64,000 bases of DNA. Origin: Siphonodentalium dalli. Its lineage: Eukaryota; Mollusca; Scaphopoda; Gadilida; Siphonodentaliidae. Of the stretch, positions 9,846 to 21,103 are shown in pieces (the first letter of the stretch is position 1; every line of letters begins with the position of its first letter). The stretch is taken from the NCBI GenBank assembly GCA_032622095.1, contig CP136061.1:86156324-86220323 (forward strand), in the 5' to 3' direction. Made by a program: the position numbers and the translations under genes. The notes below the pieces were generated by a model, which saw nothing but the letters and a program-made list of their open reading frames with translations, made no database searches and was not told where the DNA came from.

Positions 9846-10800
9846 TGGGCGATAGATCAATATTGTTTTGACCAAGGATATCGTATATAGTCTAGAAAAG
9901 TGCCGATATATATAGCGCATACGACAATATGCCGAATATGCCATCATATTTAACACGTGATGTGTTATGTAAACTTATTTCAACCCTCACCCCAAAATTC
10001 AGCAAAAAGTCACTGTTTTAGGGAAATTCGGCACAAATGAATACAAAAGCACAGATATTCGGGATATGTTTGTGCTATGATATAGCAGGTTACACACTTA
10101 TAAATACAAAGTAATGAAATGCAATGATTGCGGTGATAGATGTAAAAATTTCTTAAATTTACGTGGAAAATAGTCAAAAAATCATTCATTTTCAGTTATT
10201 TCGCCCCTCTTAATAGGCGATTATTCAGTATTGCATTGAATGGACATCCCGTATATAGTATAGAAACTTGTGGAATATATACTGCATATGTTTGTAGGAT
10301 AAAGATGTCATTCTTTGCCATATATGATATGTGGTGGTAGATTGTGTCACCCCCACCCCAAAATTCAGAAGAAACAAAATCAGTTTTAGAAATTTCGGTA
10401 TGGCAGAATACAAAAGCACAACTCCGAGTATTTTGTGCTATTATATTGAAGTCTACCCACTTCGAGATATACATTCTGATAACGTCATGGTATCATTTAC
10501 AGATGGCAAATTTCGGAGTTTTCTGATGAAAGTAGACCGAAAATCGTGAAATATAAACTTGTTTGCCCCTCTACATGGGTGATAATTCAATTCCATGTTG
10601 AACAATAATCCAGGACAAACTCTCAAGCGTTGACGAGACACATAATGCATATGAATGTTTTCGGATTGTATCATCTTCTGTCGCATTTGTTTGGTTACGT
10701 TGTTGCACCCATCGCCCCAACAATACAATACATTGCAAGATGAGACAAACACGGAATATTCCTATACACATTTATGCATTATACACATACCTTATCAAGC
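9846..10800. repeat. three degenerate tandem units of about 360 bp
   Basis: Units start near 9846 ('gggcgatagatcaat'), 10,212 ('aggcgattattcagt') and 10,577 ('gggtgataattcaat'). Each then has a 'cgtatatag'-like block, a C-rich 'caccccaaaattcag' block and an 'aatacaaaagcac' block, in the same order. The third is the most diverged. Several 60-100-codon frames overlap here on both strands; none recurs between units, so I take them as chance. Confidence 0.6.
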
Positions 10801-11620
10801 TGGGGCGTTTGATAGTTACTTGAGTTGAAGAAATTATATCATTGTATATGTTTACTTCGCATAATATAGCTTCACAGTTGTATAAGATTATACGTATTGG
10901 GAGGTTTAGTTATTGTTAATAACCAGGTTCAGCCACAGTACATGTAACTTGTAACGTGTGTTGCCATTACCAACGAAATCACACGACTCACATGACCATT
11001 CCACTTACACGTACACCATCATTCAACCGTTTAGACGTTTTGTGTCAAATGTGCAGCATTGCGAAATGTGTATCAGTGGGGTGTCCAATTTTTATATCAA
11101 TCGACGAACCTGTGCTTAGTGAACTTTTGTTAAATTCTTCAGCAGCGGTGATCACGCCGTTACTTTTCCCAAATGGGTTGTTGGTACGAACTACTATTAT
11201 AGTAGTAATATACATATAATAATTACAAGTATAACTTATGGTAGGCGTATGTGTTTCGTACGGTCTAAAGTCATTTTTACAGAATTGACGACTGCGAGTC
11301 CATTTGGGAGAAAATAGTGCCGTTCATTCCATTCAATCTTCTTGCCACACGCATCATTGTGCTATAGTTATGTTTGTATTTAATTCTGTTGTTTACATGA
11401 TAAATATTGTTAGTTGTACACTAGATGAATGCGTGCAAAACTCGCGTGCCAATATACTTGAGTTTCTCGAAACTATTGAAAATCGACAACTGATAGAAAG
11501 AACACATATTCCAGTGATGTACCTGTAGCACCATATGCGTAATTCATGCGTGCAATAGGTTATTATGCGTAAGCTGTCAAGTGCCAACACAGCAAATAAT
11601 AATTTACGGTAGGCATGCAT
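10801..11620. other. gene-free stretch
   Basis: Short unrelated frames only. I looked here for a 5' LTR of the downstream retroelement and found no counterpart of its 3' flank. Confidence 0.4.
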
Positions 11621-11624
11621 TCTA

Positions 11625-12240
11625 ATGCATTGCACTAAATACCACCCGAACCGAAATTGTTCTAGAAAATCCGATGAAAAACGGAAACAATTTGTGACAC
11701 CAGATAGCTATAATGGCACAATATCATGGTTAGATCACCAAGCACACTTTGAAATTTGTTCCAATATAAATGGATTGGAAATTGATGAGATGATTGGCGC
11801 AAGGAACACTCGGTGACCTACTCCTAGGACAAGAAGAAGACTACAAAGTTCTTGTTGGTGCGATAGAAGGCCAATTTGCTGCCAAAAGCCTGACTGACCA
11901 GATCGTACAATTGCGTGCACGACGACAAAGGGCAGGGGGGAAGTTACCGACGTCTGACCAATATGTTATATCATACTGCAACACATGAATTGAGAGACAC
12001 CTTGGCAAAGGACCAATTCATTGGTGGTTTGTATGGTCCAGACATACGCTCAGGGCAAAACAAGCAAGACCGGGCTCTCTTGGTGAGAGCATAAGACATG
12101 CAGTTGAATTAGAGGCTTTTGCCAAGTCTGACAAACATAGGGCTAAATACTATGCTAGGGCAGAACATGAAGCAGACTCAACACAAAGCAAAAATATAGA
12201 GTTTGAAGAACTCAAAAAGATAAGAGATGAACTGAAGCCC
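11625..12240 (+). pseudogene. gag remnant of the gypsy-type element
   Basis: Successive frames show FVTPDSYNGTISWLDHQAHF, then LGDLLLGQEEDYKVLVGA with LRARRQRAGGKL. A third frame gives SIRHAVELEAFAKS at about 12,085-12,130. This is the run of motifs typical of the capsid part of gypsy-type gag (a W-x2-H/Y start, an 'L..ALE..F' core and an 'AVELEAF'-like C-terminus). There are at least two frameshifts. A zinc knuckle should follow but is absent. Confidence 0.65.
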
Positions 12241-12253
12241 CAAACTGGTTCTA

Positions 12254-13130
12254 ATGGGGAAACTCAAAATAGCTCACAACCGTCCATCTGACACAGATGT
12301 ACTCACCTCTCACATAAAAGCAAGTACAGTGGATACACCACTCCGTAAGTCAAGTACAGTTATCTCTGATATTCTTCTCGACCCTGACCATCAACTTACC
12401 TCAATCGAGCAAGAGATGTTCTCAGATTTACATCTTTCATATTCTGATGTCTTCAATCCAACTATTGGGAAATACAATGATGCCTCAGGTAAAATTCGAG
12501 CTCACATTAACATGGGGCCAGTCTATCCATCCACACAGCCTACAATTGTATAAGATTACAGACATGGTCCTTCTACAAGATAAGATGGACGAGCTTGAGT
12601 CTCTGGGAATTTTAGCGAAGCCTGAGAATGTTGGTATTACCGTAGAATATGTATCACCTAGCTTACTTGTCAAGAAACAGGGTGGATGTCACATGTTTGT
12701 CACTGCATTCAACACAATTGCCAGTTATACCAAACCCACTCCTAGCAGGGTAACCCACACTGAAGATGTTATGCGTTTCTTAGCTAAACACAAATACATA
12801 ATCAAAACAGACATAACTAAACAGTTTTTTCAGTTACCGATGGAACAATCCTCTATTAAATATCTGGGTGTTGTTACACCATTCAAGGGAACCAGAGTTT
12901 ACACCCGTGCGGCTATGGGGATGCCAGGATCCACCGAACAGCTTGACGAACTCATGTTTCGCGTTCTTGGTGATTTACTCCATTCCGGCAAGGTTGTCAA
13001 ACTTGCAGATGACCTCTATATTGGTGGTTCGGACTTAGTTGATCTTCTTTCTTCATCGGAAAAGCTTCTCCATAAGTTTCGCTCAAACAATCTTCGCCTT
13101 TCTGCCTCCAAAACATGTGTGTCCAACTAA
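12254..13130 (+). pseudogene. reverse transcriptase remnant of the gypsy-type element
   Basis: One frame (12,254-12,553) holds the linker into RT; after a frameshift near 12,540 the main RT frame runs to 13,130. Visible landmarks are ESLGILAKP, a catalytic-Asp block IIKTDITKQFFQLPM, the template-grip block AMGMPGSTEQLDELMFRVLG, and the active-site box as LADDLYIGG, followed by NNLRLSASKTCV. The two Asp of the -DD- box are kept. It would have copied element RNA into cDNA. Breaks on both sides make it inactive. Confidence 0.8.
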
Positions 13131-13830
13131 CACTACTGTTTTGGGCTGGATTTGGTCTGCAGGATAAATTTCCGTATCACCACACAAGGTTAACCCCCTG
13201 GCATCCTGTGAACAAACCCCAGACGGTCAAATCATTGCGGTCATGGTGTGGTGCTTTCAAACAACTTAAACCATGCATTCCCCAATGCTCCACTCTCCTA
13301 TCACTTCTTGAAGAGTTAACTGCTGGGAAAGGTTCCTCTGAGAAAATCGTATGGAATGCTGAATCTACAGAGTCTTTTATTAAAGCACAGTCCAGTCTCA
13401 AAGATACTAAATCTATCACTATCCCTAAGCCTTCGGACCATCTCATTGTGACGAGTGACGGCGCCATTCGTAACGGTGGTGTTGGTGCTGTTCTACACAT
13501 TTTGCGTGAGGGTAAAATGTTGCTAGGTGGGTTTTTTTTCAGCCAAACTCAAACCTCACCAACTTAAATGGTTACCGTGTGAGGTTGAAGCCTTAGCTAT
13601 CGGTTCTGCTGTTAACCATTGGTGCCAACACATCTTGGAATCACGTCACCCTCTTCACATTTTGACTGACTCTAAACCCTGAATCCAGGCATTTGCCAAA
13701 CTTTTTCGAGGCGAGTTCTCAAACAGTGCTCGGATATCCAGTGTTCTTTCCACACTCAGTCGGTACAATGTATCCCTCCAACACATAGCAGGATCTTCTA
13801 ACTTACCTGCTGACTACCTCAGTCGCAATG
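13131..13830 (+). pseudogene. RNase H remnant of the gypsy-type element
   Basis: The thumb/connection region reads LRSWCGAFKQLKPCIPQCS. RNase H starts at IVTSDGAIRNGGVGAVLH (first catalytic Asp), then after a frameshift continues PCEVEALAIGSA (Glu) and HILTDSKP (Asp). A TGA at about 13,680 follows directly, and LQHIAGSSNLPADYLSR (near 13,780) gives the C-terminal His/Asp. All four catalytic positions can be read, but not in one frame. Confidence 0.7.
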
Positions 13831-15019
13831 CAGCAGTATGTCCTTCTGGTTCGTGTCAAATTTGCCAGTTCGTTGCTGAAAGTGAGCTTTCCGCTGTGCG
13901 ATCAGTCACTGTACAATCTGTATTGGATGGATCTTCTCCTGTCCCCTTTCTCAATCAAGCTTCTTGGGTGCGCACACAACAAGATTGTTCTACTTTGCGT
14001 AGAGTATATTCCCATCATTCGCAAGGTACTAGGCCTTCGAAAAAGACTAAAGGAATTCGGGATATCAAGAGATACATCAGAGTTGCTACAATTGGTCATG
14101 GTGGTATACTTATTGTCAAGGATAGCACACCCTTCAAAGAAAACTCACAACTCATTGTCGTTCCTCACCACATACTTTCTGGTATGGTCACTGCTCTTCG
14201 TCTGCGCCTACAACACCCAACTAAATCTCAGTTGAAGAAAGTGTTCCACATGTACTTTTTTGCATTGGGTGCTGATAAAACCATTGAGTATGTCACCCAT
14301 TCCTGCACCCAGTGTTCTGCTCTTGCTCAGCTACCCAGTGAAATTGTTGAATTTTCTACATCCCTCCCATCCTCAGTGGTACTACATTTGCTTGCGACAT
14401 AATGTGTCGTCCGAAGCAAAAGATTTTTGTGCTCAGAGAAACGTCATCCTTCACAGTAGCTCGCATCATCCCCGATGAACAAGCCTCTACACTTCAAAGT
14501 ATTCTAATTGAAACTACAGCTGATTTGAAACCTGCTCTTGGTTGTGTGATCCGGACAGATGGTTCGGTCGCATTTAAGAGTCTGTCAACAGATCCTTCAC
14601 TAGAGAAACATGGCATAACTCTCCAGGTTGGGCGCCTTAAGAATAAAAACAAGAACCCCATTGCAGAGAAAGCAATCCAAGAGCTGGAACATGAGCTAAA
14701 GCGCCACAACCCCTCTGGAGGACCTATCAAACCTGCCCCTCTTGCAACTGTTGTTGCTGCTCTCAATGCGCGTGTTCGCCATAACAACCTCAGTTCTCGA
14801 GATATTCTTTATCAGCGGGATCATGCATCTGGCGAGCAGTTAAATTTGTGCGACAAAGATTTGGCATCTACACAGCATTCTCTTCGCCAACATAATCATA
14901 TTTCTAGTGCCAAATCTAAGGCTCCACGTGGTATCCCAGCAACTGACACAGCAGTTTCTCCTGGTGATCTAGTCTTTGTTAAATCAGAAGGAACACACCT
15001 CTCAAGATCAATATATTGA
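13831..15019 (+). pseudogene. integrase remnant of the gypsy-type element
   Basis: The N-terminal HHCC zinc domain is visible around LQHPTKSQLKKVFHMYFF and HSCTQC (about 14,210-14,320). After a frame change at about 14,390 the DDE core follows: FACDIMCRPKQ (first Asp), CVIRTDGSVAF (second Asp), NPIAEKAIQELEHEL (Glu). The C-terminal region reads PGDLVFVKSEG before the stop at 15,019. The frame is broken at the zinc domain/core junction. Core spacing is normal, which supports a once-functional gypsy-type integrase. Confidence 0.75.
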
Positions 15020-15149
15020 TGATTCATTTGTGTATATTCGCAAGCTTCTTGGCTATCAGTTCAGGACACAGATTTACCCAGTCAAACGCTCTGAAATCTA
15101 CAAAGTTCCTACCCCTACAGTACAACATACACCATTGGGCAAAAAAAAA

Positions 15150-16240
15150 ACCGCCAGCTTTTGTAGTAAAAAAAACCATGTCTCCACTTTTGTAATAACA
15201 AAATTACAGCTTTTGATTATATTCTTAAAATAACTGAAAGATAACATAAAATGGCAAATAAATAAGACGGTCGTGAATCCACCTTTAAATATTTGTAGTT
15301 GTAAAACTCGAAGTAAACTGACTCAATACATTTTGACGGACGCTGGACGATTTTCATGACAAAGTCAACCCGATAATCCATAGGGGCTATCGCCCATACG
15401 AGTGTGACTTGTGACCGAAGGAATTGAGTGAGTCCGGTTCTGTGACAAAAGAATCCACACCGGCAATCGACCATACGAGCGTGACGTGGGTCGTATAGCT
15501 TTCAGTCATACCAACACACAAGAGAATCCACACAGTCGATTGCCCATACAAGTGTGACGTGTACCAGAAGGTATTTAGTGAGTTCGGTTCCCTGTACTGC
15601 CTAAGCATATAAGAACACACATCGGTGATCAATCATACCAGAATGTAAGATTCTTCCCAGTCAGTCTGACAACCCACACGGGTGAACGCCCTTACAAGTG
15701 CGACGTTTGTCAGAAGAAGTTCGATGTGACATTGAGTCAGACAAGACTTATGAGAATCCACCGGATGTGTGTCTGAAGACGTTCTTATGTGATGTATTAG
15801 TTCCAACGGAAAATAGTTGGTATATTTGGCCTCACTTTGGAAGGCGATATTAATTGCATATTCATACCCTCGAAATTAGGTGACTGAAAAGACGCGTTAG
15901 GGACAGCAGAATATGTTTGGTTTGTTATATTCGTCTCTGGAAGGCGACATTAACGACAACTTTCGACCATTGAAATTATGTCACATAACCGAAGTATTAG
16001 AACTACCTCAAACGTGGCCAGCTACTTCGAAAACGGGGGCCAGTAATGTGTTATGTGGAAACCGTTGGATTCACATATCCCCTGATGATTGAGTTTATAC
16101 AATAACGGATTCGATGGCATTATGTCGCTATACAGGGAAAAGTTAAACTTTCAAGTCTTAATGGTCGTGGTGCCAAAAGGTGGTCTCTTTTCAAAATGTA
16201 TTCAACACAATATACGAATACAAATAATTTTATTGTCAAT
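15150..16240 (+). repeat. left arm of large inverted repeat with a decayed zinc-finger array
   Basis: This arm pairs in inverse orientation with 16,886-17,690. It begins with 'gccagcttttgtagta' and 'accatgtctccacttttgta', passes through a broken C2H2 array at about 15,365-15,780 (codon traces such as YKCDVYQK, HKRIHT, SFGSL), and ends 'attgtcaat' at the LTR edge. It carries about 100 bp (15,214-15,310) absent from the right arm. Many stops and indels: no gene here. Confidence 0.7.
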
Positions 16241-16868
16241 TGTCAGGCGTCGGACCTGCAAAACCTCAGTTGGAGTTGGAGTTGGGAGTTGGAGTTGGAG
16301 TTGGGTCGGATCCCCAACTCAAGAAGCTGATCGAAGCTCTCCAACACATGCTAGATTAGCAATATTCAAAGAAGACGGTAATCACAGACACCAGTTTGCG
16401 AAGATTGTGTAACCACAGAGTTACTCAAAGAAGATAGGTGGTGAAGATTGAGTAACCATAGTCTTATTCAAAGAAGACGATTGAAAAAGTCGACAACCAC
16501 AAAGGCCAGTTGGCGAAGATTGAGTAACCACAGAGTTATTCAGAGAAGGTAGCTAGCGAAGATTGAGTAACCACAGAGTTATTCAAAGAAGGTAGCTGGC
16601 GAAGATTGAGTAACCATAGAGTTACTCAAAGAAGACGATTGAAAAAAAGACCGTAACTACCGAGACCAGTTGGCGAAGATTGAGTAACCACATAGTTACT
16701 CAAAGAAGACGACGACCAAGTAACCTACGAAGATTACAAGATTTATCGTTTCTTTAATAAATATATAAACTTCAAATCCGAGTTTGTTGTAATTACAATG
16801 GTCACAAGTTGACTTCTTGCATTACGCTATCACCTTGGTAAACCGGTTTCCCTATTTCCCCCAAAACA
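16241..16868 (+). mobile_element. LTR of a gypsy-type retrotransposon
   Basis: It starts TGTCAGGCGTCGG and ends CCAAAACA, the TG...CA rule of LTRs. A polyadenylation signal AATAAA sits at about 16,756, and a C/T-rich end 'tttccctatttccccc' precedes the terminus. Just downstream is a primer-binding site. The U3 part contains a minisatellite. The partner LTR is not in the window, so this is half of an element or one that was fused during the inverted duplication around it. Confidence 0.65.
16375..16735. repeat. minisatellite in the LTR, unit about 50 bp
   Basis: Repeats of GCGAAGATTGAGTAACC followed by acagagttaytcaaagaag, with some units extended by 'acgattgaaaaa'. About seven imperfect units. 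Probably an enhancer-like U3 array. Confidence 0.8.
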
Positions 16869-16871
16869 GGG

Positions 16872-16881
16872 TGGTGGCAGC
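16872..16881 (+). other. primer-binding site, tRNA-Leu type
   Basis: TGGTGGCAGC lies 3 bp after the LTR end. It is complementary to the 3' end of animal leucine tRNAs (...GCTGCCACCA), the usual primer of many invertebrate gypsy elements. Position and sequence both fit. Confidence 0.6.
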
Positions 16882-16885
16882 ATAT

Positions 16886-17690
16886 TTAGCAGTTAGATTT
16901 TGACGGAAGTCACATACCTGGCACAATTAACAACGATAAGAAAATGGACTTATTTATCATTATTGATAAAATTATAAAAAGGAGACTGAACCTGTTGGCA
17001 CCACGAACATTGCGAGTTGAAAGTTTAACATAGTACTGTTCTTCCAAAGACGAGGACATACATGTATAGACCAATTAGTTTCCATTGGAACTGATACATC
17101 TATCACGTCACACAATTTTGAGAAAATATACATGTTGCCATGTTACTGGGCTGACAGAACGTCTTCAGACACACATCTTGTCACCAGCGTGGATTCTCTT
17201 ATGTATTGTCAGACTCACGGTCACGCCGAACTTCTCCAAACAAACGTCGCACCTGTAAGGTTGTTCACCAGTGTGGATTGTCCTGTTGCTGGACTGATTG
17301 GGAACAACATTACATACTCGTATGATGGATCACCTATGTGTGTTCTCATATGCTTAGGCAGGGAACCGGAGTCACTAAATGCCTTCTGGTACACGTCACA
17401 CGTGTATGGGCGATTGACTTGTGAATTATCGTGTGTTGGTATGACTGAAAGCTATTCGAACCACGTCACACTCGTATGGTCGATTACCGGTGTGGATTAT
17501 ATTTATTTGCCACGTAACCGGACTCACTAAATATACTCGGTCACAAGCCCCTATGGATTATCGGGTTGACTTTGTCATGCAAATCGTCCAGCGCCCGTCA
17601 AAGTTTATTGAGTCAGTTTACTTCAAAACTGTAATTTTGTTGTTACAAAAGTGGAGACATGGTTTTTTTTACACTACAAAGACTGGCGTT
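16886..17690 (-). repeat. right arm of large inverted repeat with a decayed zinc-finger array
   Basis: Read on the minus strand, this arm follows the left arm from 'gtggagacatggtttttttt' through finger remnants (about 17,135-17,540) to 'gttaattg'. It then continues TGTGCCAGGTATGTGAC, which looks like another LTR start facing inward. So the two arms seem to share the same LTR junction. It is decayed, with no open frame long enough for a finger array. Confidence 0.65.
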
Positions 17691-17759
17691 TTGTACTACA
17701 AACGCGGAGACCTCAATTTACTACAAAAGCTGGCGATTTTATTACAAAAGTGGTGAGGT

Positions 17760-19110
17760 ACTTCTGTGGTGGAGGTGTTTTGCACACTATTTGTAAAAGC
17801 ACACAGCACTGGCATGTTGAGAGTTAACTATTATGTAATAACAAATCATTGACAAATCATGCACTCATCAATCAATCTAGGTGAACTAGATATCGTAACT
17901 TCTCATTGGCACGTCACGCTGGCGATAGTCTGAGTTCACTGGAGGCGAGCTAAAGTCGTTCTCTTTTCTCAAAAACGTTTCACGTGTACAGACATGTTTG
18001 CTATCTTGCTGTTGGTTTCTGCAGTTTTTGAGAGCCTGAATGTTTGATAGACATCTATGAGAAGTATTCTGCTTTTGTCTCCACGATGAGGTGAATATTT
18101 GTCCAATGAATTCGTTGTTTTGTCTTCAGTTTCCAAGTAGTGATAATGTACACTTTGTGAAATCTCTTGTAGTAAAGTCATATATACTTTCATCTAAATT
18201 TAAATGTATATTATCAATCTACTTTCATCCGCTATTGTATAGTAATTTAACTATACACTTGGTGTTTTAGTAAAGTTACTTGGCAAGCTAAGTTGCCTAT
18301 CTCAGCAGTAACAAATAACTGGGTCTTAACCCATTCCAGTATGCATGTAAATATTTGGATAAATCAGTGATTTATGATAACTTTCAGAGTAGATCTAAGT
18401 GAATTTGGGATTTGCGTTATATGCTATAAACTATATCATGGCACTTGTTTGTACACAATCATTTAATGTTTCAGAGCATTCACTATCCATCTTGGCAGAC
18501 TAGTCTTGATATGGCCGTGGTACAGGAGAAACGTCACTTAATACAGACTCAGTTGTCACATGTACCTAGGAGGATCGTAGGAGTTATCTTTTCAACTGTA
18601 CCATACTTACTACCAGAAAGTACTGCATGAGGCCCCCACCCCTACCCCCACGGAATACGGAATACCACCGAACACAGAGGGTGGAATACGGAATACCAGT
18701 TAACAGCCATATGGAATACATAAACGTATATGTAAACTTCATTTTTTTAAGGTCGGCGTACGAATACCGGTATTTTTGGAATACCGAATACCTCCTAACA
18801 GAGGGGCCGGAATACGGCGTACCTCATAACAGGGATTGGAATACGACATACGTAAAGGGGGTGGGGGCCTCCTGCATACCTATGACATGATATTTACAGA
18901 GAATATACAGCCAATTGATGTGAGCTCGTTCTGATTTACACCCAACTACCGGGAACACTGTATTGTCTTTGACCATCGATCTATATTTATCTATCGATCT
19001 ATATACAATATACGTCCATGCTTTGACCAAGGCTTGAACCTTCACCCCTACATGTACATGTATATCTGTTGTGCTCTTATATTCACTGGATTGACCAGGG
19101 AAGTAGCAGT
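17760..19110 (+). repeat. segmental duplication unit, copy 1
   Basis: This whole stretch recurs in inverse orientation at 25,565-27,985. Landmarks: 'ggtggaggtgttttgcac' at the left, 'aggtgaactagatatcgta', 'gggtcttaacccattccagt', 'tcagagcattcactatcc', 'cctaggaggatcgtaggag' and 'cgagctcacatcaa' (other strand) at the right. Copy 1 has the 243-bp insertion at 18,629 that copy 2 lacks, and lacks the 1361-bp insertion that copy 2 has. No gene is recognised; a 74-codon minus-strand frame (17,969-18,193) keeps some similarity to copy 2 but has no known domain. Confidence 0.85.
18629..18871. mobile_element. 243-bp TIR element with 6-bp target duplication
   Basis: The terminal inverted repeat is GAGGCCCCCACCCC. 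The direct repeat CTGCAT flanks it (18,623-18,628, 18,872-18,877). The interior repeats 'ggaatacggaataccr' several times on the + strand. The paralogous site near 25,740-25,750 lacks it. Confidence 0.8.
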
Positions 19111-19207
19111 GGAAGAAATCCCAACTACAACACTTCAAAAGCTGGCGATTTTTACTTCAAAAGTGGAGTCCTACTTCAAAAGTGGTCATTACTTCAAAAG
19201 CTGGCGT

Positions 19208-19656
19208 ACACCCCTGTCCGGAAAGGCTTCTATCAATTAATAAAGATTTTATTTCGAATAAGTTATTGGGTCCATTTATTTGTCTATTTTTAAAACAGAC
19301 CATTCGGGTGATACCATATAGCGATATAGAGCATTAGGCTGTTCCGAAAGCTACGCACCGAACGTCAACCGACCCAGATTGATTGGTTGTATTGTTTTAT
19401 TCCATAGTTATAAGCGATAATGAGTATAATTAACGTTTATTTGTCACAAAATTACACAATAAAATTTATGGTCTCCGTTAACAGTAACACTATTGTTCGT
19501 TAGCTACACAACCACACCATTTTAGACCAGAAAATATTCGAAATAAAATGAATATGAATCGATAGAATCATTTTCGGACAGGAGTCTTAGATTCAGATGT
19601 AATATTTTATACCCCGGTAACTATATAATACATGTCTACAAAGGGATAATCCACCT
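19208..19656 (-). mobile_element. M520 MITE, truncated copy
   Basis: It begins inside the element at 'cccctgtccggaaaggc', directly after 'aaaagctggcgtaca', and runs to the A end before TTAA at 19,657-19,660. About 70 bp of the B end are missing. Confidence 0.85.
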
Positions 19657-19990
19657 TTAAATTGTTTGCATTGATCGGCCATGTCGGCGTCAATTCCGTA
19701 TCGATAACACCATTTACAATATTAAATTATTAATGATGTGATAGGATACGTGTATTATGATATCATGTGACAAAAAAAAAATAAACTGGACAAAATCTAT
19801 AACTAAATATCCAAGATGGCTGCCAATATGGCCGGTCTCATTTTTCCCATCATAACTATTGCAGAACTATCAAGACAGTGCTTCTGATAGATAGTTTTCT
19901 CTTTATTTTGCAAATTAATGAAGTAATGTACCTAGAAATTTTAGTGTATGTCATCAGTATATTTCTCGCCATGTCGATGTGTCAGCTCGT

Positions 19991-21048
19991 TCATGACCTA
20001 CTGCCCCTCTCACATGAACATAACGTCGTGCAAGTTAAACCCGCCTGCCTACACCCACAATGTGTGGCCATTAAAGGAGCATTTGAAGCAGAGCGACATC
20101 TAATGACTTTTAGTATAGTCTCCGGAACCAGTGGCTTCCCAGTTGGAACGACGGTTGGGACGAATAACCCGTCCTCTCTCGGATAGATTGAGATCAGGAA
20201 GTTCGTCGTCAAGCGCATGTCTCCATACACATATCAAATCCAGTCGTAAGTCGGGATTTTTTTGTTACCCTGTGCCAATGCATTCTCTTATATATGCGAG
20301 TCGACCATAGGTCGCCTCGCATATATAAGAGAATGCATTGGCCTAACAATTTTTTATCATGTTTTGTAAATAAATGTTTCTTACAATTTTTAGGACATAA
20401 AATAAAAAAAACATCCATTACCCTGGAGCCCCACACATATATAGAAGCATATAGAAGATTGTCGTCTGCTCATGTTTGTCTGGGGCTCTGTATGGGTGAA
20501 ATTATAAAATTGTTAAAGAATACAAGAACAAATTATTAAAATTGTAAAAAATTGTTAGGCCAATGCATTCTCTTATAAATATATGCGAGGCGACCTATGG
20601 TCGACTCGCATATATAAGAGAATGTATTGGCACAGGGTAAAAAAACGTCCTCTCTCGACCAGCCGTAATAAGATAGATTGAGACCAGGAAGTGCGTCGTC
20701 AAGCGCATGTCTCCATACACATACTTGTAAGTTGGCCCATTTCATATTTTCAATTAACGCATCGTCGGTTGAGGTAGATAATTCAGTTTTGGCACTGCAG
20801 CCATGCTCCAGTCGACTTTGTTGGACCATATTTTCCGTCGAGCCTCTGGTTGATTGGCAATTTGATTGTCCATATAAATCCAAACGAAATGGTCTAGCTT
20901 CGTCTACAACTCCGTCTACTGTAACAGTTGACACACCAATATCTCTTAGATTGTGATTTACAAATTTGAGAATCTTAAAGGTACGGGAGGCCTTGGCGGT
21001 AGGTATCCTGTGAAAATATCTCCACCCGTCAAAAACCGCTACAAACAA
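19991..21048 (-). pseudogene. cysteine-rich (CXC-like) gene remnant split by a fold-back element
   Basis: On the minus strand, 21,048 to 20,646 reads without an ATG from FVAVFDGWRYF to NLSYYGWSRED, including MKWANLQVCVWRHAL. After the insertion, sense resumes at SIYPREDGLFVPTVVP and ends CGCRQAGLTCTTLCSCERG. The combination of an R/W-A-N-x-Q-x-x-W helix, a GW motif and a C-terminal C-G-C...C-T-x-L-C-x-C knuckle resembles a large family of uncharacterised, often repetitive invertebrate proteins; that is from memory of the pattern. The N-terminus is cut by an M520 fragment at 21,054. The function is unknown, and the copy is non-functional. Confidence 0.5.
20231..20645. mobile_element. fold-back element with hairpin ends, copy 1 (truncated)
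   Basis: Each end holds a near-perfect cruciform: CCAATGCATTCTCTTATAT, atgcgag, tcgaccataggtcg, then the inverse. The centre has 'agccccacacatatata' and 'tttgtctggggctctg'. The left end keeps 'atatcaaatccagtcgtaag'; the right end stops at 'cacagggtaaaaaaa', so the terminal 40 bp are lost there. It splits a gene remnant and is flanked by a 64/78-bp direct duplication of gene sequence (20,170-20,233 and 20,646-20,723). Confidence 0.8.
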
Positions 21049-21057
21049 TAAAATTAA

Positions 21058-21103
21058 AGGTGGATTATCTCTTTGTAAACATGTATTATATAGTTACCGG
21101 GGT
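21058..21103 (+). mobile_element. M520 MITE, 46-bp A-end fragment
   Basis: AGGTGGATTATCTCTTT to 'gttaccggggt' after TTAA at 21,054-21,057. It is cut off where the next element starts. Confidence 0.85.

Larger units (their letters stand above)
11625..15140 (+). mobile_element. degenerate Ty3/gypsy-type LTR retrotransposon (internal region)
   Basis: Gag, reverse transcriptase, RNase H and integrase follow in the Ty3/gypsy order, but spread over several frames with stops. I find neither a gag CCHC knuckle nor an aspartic-protease D-S/T-G motif. Only about 200 bp separate the gag remnant from the RT linker, so that segment was probably deleted. No LTR pair is recognisable at the edges. The 3' end runs into an A-rich stretch at about 15,140. 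The element is certainly non-functional. Confidence 0.8.

Noticed and set aside
17969-18193. 74-codon frame partly kept in the inverted copy at 27,540
   Set aside because: Similarity is explained by the DNA duplication; the second copy stops early and no domain is seen.
20294-20539. 81-codon frame
   Set aside because: It lies within the hairpin element; similar frames appear in its other copies only because the DNA is repeated.
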